Made by a program: the position numbers and the translations under genes. This document shows, piece by piece, positions 61,161 through 64,000 of a stretch of DNA of 64,000 nt. A model generated the notes under the pieces. That model did no database searches, had not been told where the DNA came from, and worked only from the letters and a program-made list of their open reading frames with translations. Source of the DNA: Amycolatopsis sp. CA-230715 (GTDB lineage Bacteria; Actinomycetota; Actinomycetes; Mycobacteriales; Pseudonocardiaceae); contig NZ_CP059997.1 of assembly GCF_018736145.1 (NCBI RefSeq), positions 9,113,501 through 9,177,500 on the forward strand, given 5' to 3'. The stretch's first letter is position 1. Each line of letters opens with the position of its first letter.

Positions 61161-62492
61161 TCAGCAGTCGGCGATGAACCGCCGCAGCACCCTGGTGCCG
61201 AAGTGCAGGCCGTCGACCGGCACCCGCTCGTCGACGCCGTGCGCCATCGCGCGGTACGGGAACCCCGTCGGCAGCGACAGCGGCGCGAACCCGTAGCACT
61301 CGATGCCGAGCTTCGTGAAGGCCTTCGCGTCGGTGCCGCCGCCCATGCAGTACGGCACGACGACGGCGTCGGCGTCCTCTTCGCGCAGCGCGGACGCCAT
61401 CGCGTCGAACCAGGGCGAGTCGACCGGCGCCTGCACGGGTGCCTGGTGTGCCACGAACTCGCGCTCGACACCGGGACCGAGCAGCCGGTCGATCTCGGCG
61501 AGCAGCGCGTCCTCGGTGCCGGGCAGCACGCGCGTGTCGATCTGCGCGGTGGCGACCGTCGGGATGACGTTCACCTTGTAGCCCGCGTCGAGCACGGTCG
61601 GCGTGGTGCTGTTGCGGACCGTCGGCAGCACGAGCGAACCGGCGGCACCGAGCGCGGTCACCGTGGCGTCCACAGTGGACTCGCTGGACAGGTCGACCGG
61701 GACGCCGAGCGCCGCTCCGGTCCGTTCGAGGAACGCGCGAACGGCGGGCGTGAGGTGCACGGGCCAGCGGTGGTTCGCGAGGCGGTCGACCGCGGCGACG
61801 AGCCGGGACACCGCGTTCTCGTCGTTGGGCCGCGAACCGTGGCCCGCGCGGCCGCGCGCGGTCAGCTTCAGGTGCGCGGTGCCCCGTTCGGCGGTGCCGA
61901 TCGGGTAGAGCCGCACCATCGACCCGTCCGCCGCGGGGACGTGGTACGAGTAGCCGCCGGACTCGCTGATCCCCACCGCGCAGTCCTCGAACAGCTCGGG
62001 ATGTTCGGTGACGAGCCAATGCGCCCCGAAATCGCCCTTGTCCTCCTCGTCGGCGACGAACGCGAGCACCAGATCGCGCCGCGGTTTGCGGCCGGTGCGG
62101 GAGAACTCGGCGACGATGGCGAGGACCATCGCGCAGAAGTCCTTCATGTCGGTCGCGCCCCTGCCCCACAGGAACCCGTCGCGGATCTCCCCGGAGAACG
62201 GCGGCACCGACCAGTCGGCCGCGTCCGCGGGGACGACGTCGAGATGCCCCTGCACGAGCAGCGCGGGCAGGGACGGGTCCTCGCCCGGCACTCGCGCGAT
62301 CACGTTCGCACGCCCCGGCGCCGACTCGATGATCTTCGCCTCGACCCCCGCGTCGGCGAGCACCGTCGCGACGTACTCGGCCGCGTCGCGCTCACCTTCC
62401 GAGTCGCCGTGGCCCCGGTTCGTCGTGTCGAACCGGATCAGCGCCGAACACAGCTCGACGGCGTGCTGCTCGGCCAGTACCTGCTCAGCCAT
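61161..62492 (-). CDS. M20 family metallopeptidase
   Basis: 443 aa. GHLDVVP, GRGATDMKD, VADEEDKGDFGAHW and GRAGHGSRPND carry the two-zinc site and catalytic Glu. Clearly related to the protein at 30754-32076. Its start overlaps the DppA stop by eight bases, so the two are co-translated, suggesting a joint role in breaking down D-amino-acid or cell-wall dipeptides (inference). Confidence 0.9.
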   Translation of the reverse strand: MAEQVLAEQHAVELCSALIRFDTTNRGHGDSEGERDAAEYVATVLADAGVEAKIIESAPGRANVIARVPGEDPSLPALLVQGHLDVVPADAADWSVPPFSGEIRDGFLWGRGATDMKDFCAMVLAIVAEFSRTGRKPRRDLVLAFVADEEDKGDFGAHWLVTEHPELFEDCAVGISESGGYSYHVPAADGSMVRLYPIGTAERGTAHLKLTARGRAGHGSRPNDENAVSRLVAAVDRLANHRWPVHLTPAVRAFLERTGAALGVPVDLSSESTVDATVTALGAAGSLVLPTVRNSTTPTVLDAGYKVNVIPTVATAQIDTRVLPGTEDALLAEIDRLLGPGVEREFVAHQAPVQAPVDSPWFDAMASALREEDADAVVVPYCMGGGTDAKAFTKLGIECYGFAPLSLPTGFPYRAMAHGVDERVPVDGLHFGTRVLRRFIADC

Positions 62493-63312
62493 ATTTCCCC
62501 TGTACGGCGCCGCCGGCGATCGCGGTGACCACCTTGAACGCCTTCATCGCTTCGGTCATGTTGGGCGCGTCGAACCCGACCCTTCGCACCCCGATCTGCT
62601 CGACGGTCGGGATCACCGCGGTGGCCTGGGCGAGGTGGCTCGCGTCGAACTCGACCTCGATCCGGTGCGACGCGGGGCGCGGTTCCACCTTGCCCGCCCG
62701 CCGCATGCCCGCGGTCGCGGCGCCGGTCAGCAGTTCCGCGGTGCGCGCCGGTGGCAGGCAGATGGCGGCGTAGCGGCTCACGCATTCCTTCACCACCACC
62801 ATTTCCGCGACCGGGGCGTAGTCACGCGCATCCTCGCACGCCTTGTCGTCACCGGTCACCACGAGCACCGGCACGCCGTACTCCGCGGCGAGCCCCGCGT
62901 TGAGCCTGCCCTCGCTCGCCGGTACGTCGTCGAGCCACACACCGGTGATCTGGTTCTCCAGGTACGTGTGGGAAAGGACCCCGTCGAACCCGGCACCCGC
63001 GTGGTAGCCGAGGAACACCACACCGTCCACACCGGAATCGATGCCCTGCATCATCGACAGCGGCTTGTGCCTGCCGGTCAGCATGCGCGCACGGGCGTCG
63101 AGGTCCTCCAGCAGGAGGTTGCGCTGCGACGAGTGCGCCTCGTTGACCAGCACGTCGGTGGCGCCGGCGTCGAACAGGCCCGCGATCGTGGCGTTCACGT
63201 CCCCGGTGAACAGCCGCCGGAACCGCTGCCACTGCTCGGTACCGGGCACCACGTCGTCGGTCCAGGTGACTCCGGTCGCGCCCTCCATGTCGGCCGAGAT
63301 CATGATCCGCAT
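62485..63312 (-). CDS. dppA: D-aminopeptidase DppA-like (M55)
   Basis: 275 aa from ATG 63312. M55 signature residues: ISADMEGATGV, VNEAHSSQRN, FLGYHAGAGFDGVLSHTY. DppA forms decameric self-compartmentalising zinc enzymes that release D-Ala from D-Ala-D-Ala peptides. Upstream gene of the operon with the M20 peptidase. The promoter holds TAGTTG-N7-CAACTA. Confidence 0.9.
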   Translation of the reverse strand: MRIMISADMEGATGVTWTDDVVPGTEQWQRFRRLFTGDVNATIAGLFDAGATDVLVNEAHSSQRNLLLEDLDARARMLTGRHKPLSMMQGIDSGVDGVVFLGYHAGAGFDGVLSHTYLENQITGVWLDDVPASEGRLNAGLAAEYGVPVLVVTGDDKACEDARDYAPVAEMVVVKECVSRYAAICLPPARTAELLTGAATAGMRRAGKVEPRPASHRIEVEFDASHLAQATAVIPTVEQIGVRRVGFDAPNMTEAMKAFKVVTAIAGGAVQGKYG

Positions 63313-63402
63313 GGGGCCGACCGTACTGGGTGCGGGCGGGTGCGGGTGTTTTCGCCCTGCCCGTGCCCCGGTGGGCGGTTGGTGTGTGGCATGCAGCACT
63401 TC

Positions 63403-63421
63403 TAGTTGCTACATACAACTA
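63403..63421. promoter_or_regulatory. Inverted repeat TAGTTG-N7-CAACTA
   Basis: In the divergent promoter of dppA and the methyltransferase gene; a related half-site TTGTAACTA lies ~15 bases downstream. A plausible repressor site; no regulator is adjacent. Confidence 0.45.
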
Positions 63422-63504
63422 TTGCCCTACCTTGTAACTAAGAGTGCCGATCAAGCTACGACCAGTTCCAGCAATGGCCCGATCGGGGCAAGGGAGGCGG
63501 CGGA

Positions 63505-64000
63505 ATGACGAGCACACCGGGGGAATGGGACATCGTGACGAGTGTCGGCATCACGGCACTCGGTGTCGCGGCCGCGCGCGCGATCGAAACTCATCGAGAA
63601 GAGCCGCTCGTCAGCGATCCCTATGCCGCACGGTTCGTGCGCGCGGCGAAACCGCCGAACCCGATGCCCACCACGCCCGCCGAAGCCGCCGCGCTCGTCG
63701 ATCACGAGGGCCTGTGGGTGCTGAACTCGGCGTACATGGCGGTCCGCACGCGGTTCTTCGACGACTACTTCCGCCGCGCGACCGACGACGGCGTGCGGCA
63801 GGCCGTGATACTCGCGGCCGGGCTCGACTCGCGCGCGTTCCGGCTGGACTGGCCGCAGGGCACCGCGATCTACGAGGTCGACCAGCCGAAGGTGCTGGAG
63901 TTCAAGCAGGAGGTCCTCGACGAGCAGGGCGCCACCGCGCGAGGCACGCGCCGCACGGTTCCGGTGGACCTGCGGGACAACTGGTCGGCTGCGTTGCTGG
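63505..64000 (+). CDS. SAM-dependent methyltransferase, TIGR00027 type (3' partial)
   Basis: At least 165 aa, running off the window. Opens EWDIVTSVGITALGVAAARAIET and has SDPYAARFV, ILAAGLDSRAFRLDWP (cofactor loop) and YEVDQPKVLEFK, the pattern of the TIGR00027/LCMT-like methyltransferases abundant in mycobacteria and related actinobacteria. GGGAGGCGGCGGA precedes the ATG. Substrate unknown. Confidence 0.88.
   Translation, partial: MTSTPGEWDIVTSVGITALGVAAARAIETHREEPLVSDPYAARFVRAAKPPNPMPTTPAEAAALVDHEGLWVLNSAYMAVRTRFFDDYFRRATDDGVRQAVILAAGLDSRAFRLDWPQGTAIYEVDQPKVLEFKQEVLDEQGATARGTRRTVPVDLRDNWSAALL

Overview
The window is high-GC actinobacterial DNA. Codon usage, ATGA/GTGA-coupled operons, a WhiB-like gene, an F420-type enzyme, a modular polyketide synthase and the AICE-like elements suggest a Pseudonocardiales member, perhaps Amycolatopsis-like. 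That genus guess is inference only.

Layout. (1) 1-4717: the 3' end of a type I modular PKS gene with the final module AT-DH-KR-ACP-TE. (2) About 4890-29091: a tandem array of related serine-recombinase elements stacked at the 3' end of a tRNA-Leu(GAG) gene (29083-29166, minus strand). It holds a recombinase remnant (element 0), element A (about 5077-13865) and element B (about 13856-29091). Each junction carries the core GTGTCCGAGG, flanked by inverted-repeat arms that look like 46-48 bp attP sites. Element A carries a protein kinase-SF1 helicase plus PLD nuclease operon resembling a type I Mokosh defence system. Its recombinase is frameshifted and its transfer genes are deleted. Element B looks intact. 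It carries an MrcB_N-type nuclease gene, a DUF262-HEPN pair, regulators including two HTH/Nudix-like paralogues and WhiB, two membrane proteins, an FtsK-like DNA translocase and an intact large serine recombinase. No replication initiator was recognised.

(3) 29167-64000: ordinary chromosomal genes. These include an aldehyde dehydrogenase divergent from an M20 peptidase/hydrolase pair, a lipoprotein and DUF5703 pair, aldo/keto reductase, UppP, histidine phosphatase with an M3 oligopeptidase, a PadR/epimerase/hemerythrin operon, a PobA-like monooxygenase, malate dehydrogenase, a MarR locus, two GH92 alpha-mannosidase paralogues (one coupled to a FUSC membrane protein, one secreted), TetR-controlled oxidoreductases, a DppA and M20 peptidase operon, and the start of a TIGR00027-type methyltransferase. 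Several divergent promoters contain clear palindromic operators.

The most interesting region is 5-29 kb. Two sister elements keep the same backbone but carry different anti-phage cargo in the same slot, upstream of a conserved regulatory segment. The pattern is a defence island growing by repeated site-specific integration, with decay of the older copies.
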